A program made the translations under genes and the position numbers. The notes below the pieces were generated by a model, which worked only from the letters and a program-made list of their open reading frames with translations, was not told where the DNA came from and did not search any database. Shown here piece after piece: positions 63,001-64,000 of a DNA stretch of 64,000 bases; positions within the stretch are counted from its first letter, which is position 1, and every line of letters begins with the position of its first letter. This DNA comes from Membranipora membranacea (Eukaryota > Bryozoa > Gymnolaemata > Cheilostomatida > Membraniporidae), in the NCBI GenBank assembly GCA_914767715.1, contig OU612072.1, positions 17,794,001-17,858,000 on the forward strand, given 5' to 3'.

Positions 63001-64000
63001 ATTAATTGTTTCCAGACATGGGTGGGTCACGCTAAGGGTCAAGCTGAATGTCACACTAAAAATTGTCATGTTTGAGATCTAACAACAGACATTTGTTTGC
63101 AGTCAAATGATTAAGAATTTACATCAGCATTTCTCTATAGACAATTTATTAACCTCTACTCATTGAGTAAAGGAGGGAGGGCGACTCTTGGGCTGACCTC
63201 GAAGGTTAAAATAGTGATGTGATGTCAGAGAAGGTCTGGTTTTTTTCTGCCTGTCTGGTCATAGTCTGCAGATTCTCTTAACGTCATAATGAAAATATTT
63301 TTCAACCATGATGGTGTATGTTTGCATCCTGTATGTGATAAAACGAGCGAGTATTTATTAGCTAAATATTGACAGAACCCCTACAAATAGAATCTGCATG
63401 TTGAGGCAGAGCTACAAAGCTATGTAGAAGGCACGCTGCTGTATATAATATGATGTCTCTTTCTAACCGACTGTATCAGATAAAAAAGGCACGAAAATCA
63501 ATCACTTTATCTCAGTGTTATATTTGCTCAGCACTCAGAGACAAATAGTCAATCACTGATTTCCTCTAATGCTCTGATATTTTCAGTAATACTGTATGAG
63601 AGACTGAGGACCTCTCTCAGCTATCATCCCATAGAGGGAATATCCTTTCAGCAGGCCTACTGCTGTAGGCTTCTCAGAAAAGTCGGTCTCCTATAGGAGG
63701 TTTAGATGATTGTCTTTATATAAGAGACTTGTAAGGTCTGGTTATTCATATCTCATGTATAAAACCCAGTTTGTAATACTCATATCTATACTCATATCTA
63801 TATGGTCACCAACCATAGCTGGGTATGATTGTGTACACCAGATAAAATGGCTGCCCTCACACATGAAAGCCTGACTTGGAGTCACTTTTTACTCATCTGT
63901 TTATAGTAATTAGTGTTTGTAATATGAGACTTTGTTTTTCCACACATGCCTTAATACCAGGCATGAGTCAATAATCATTACAGCCTCGTTAACTGCAGAG
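60059..64000. other. Right-end region, no supported gene
   Basis: About 3.9 kb of AT-rich sequence without recognisable exons, RNA genes or repeats. The only item of note is an 81-codon frame at 61962-62207 with a signal-peptide-like N-terminus, reported as a finding. Confidence 0.4.

Overview
This is nuclear DNA from an animal, probably an AT-rich invertebrate; I cannot name the species. The genes are split into many short exons with GT-AG introns. The recognisable genes are animal ones: COQ6, a C6orf163-like coiled-coil protein, ALDH6A1, LIN52, MRPL49 and a seven-helix receptor. Intergenic and intronic DNA carries minisatellites, decayed LINE reverse-transcriptase pieces and many small fold-back (MITE-like) elements. 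I rebuilt gene models by hand from splice sites, reading phase and protein similarity. No search was run, so family calls rest on remembered family sequences.

Left third (1-26 kb). An 83-copy, 30-bp minisatellite fills 1-2490. COQ6 follows on the minus strand (N-terminal about 310-335 residues; the C-terminal part lies off the left edge, so the minisatellite sits in a COQ6 intron). Then come a plus-strand C6orf163-like gene, a complete 13-exon ALDH6A1 on the minus strand (526 codons plus stop), and LIN52 on the plus strand. ALDH6A1 and LIN52 are head to head, as on human 14q24.3, where COQ6 is also close by; this looks like an old conserved neighbourhood. The second ALDH6A1 intron read in the transcribed direction (intron 3 of the 13-exon model) starts with about 33 tandem 26-bp units, each repeating that exon's 5' splice site.

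Middle (26-46 kb). A four-exon receptor gene (394 aa, rhodopsin-like fold with unusual motifs) lies on the plus strand. A degenerate copy in opposite orientation follows: exon 2 is intact, exon 4 has lost most of TM7, and exons 1 and 3 were not found. Flanking non-coding blocks match in mirror order, so roughly 27.1-35.3 kb and 38.9-45.8 kb are arms of an old inverted duplication around a spacer of about 3.5 kb.

Right third (46-64 kb). A plus-strand gene of at least nine exons (48.4-55.5 kb, about 651 aa) encodes a hydrophilic protein I do not recognise. MRPL49 (mitochondrial large-subunit protein mL49) follows on the minus strand, with its first exon unidentified. The last 5 kb has no gene I can support, apart from a possible transposon-derived reading frame and a short reading frame with a signal-peptide-like start.

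Functionally, COQ6, ALDH6A1 and MRPL49 act in the mitochondrion (ubiquinone hydroxylation, valine/thymine catabolism, translation) and LIN52 in the nuclear DREAM/MuvB complex. Nothing suggests an operon; the linkage is ordinary animal gene order.
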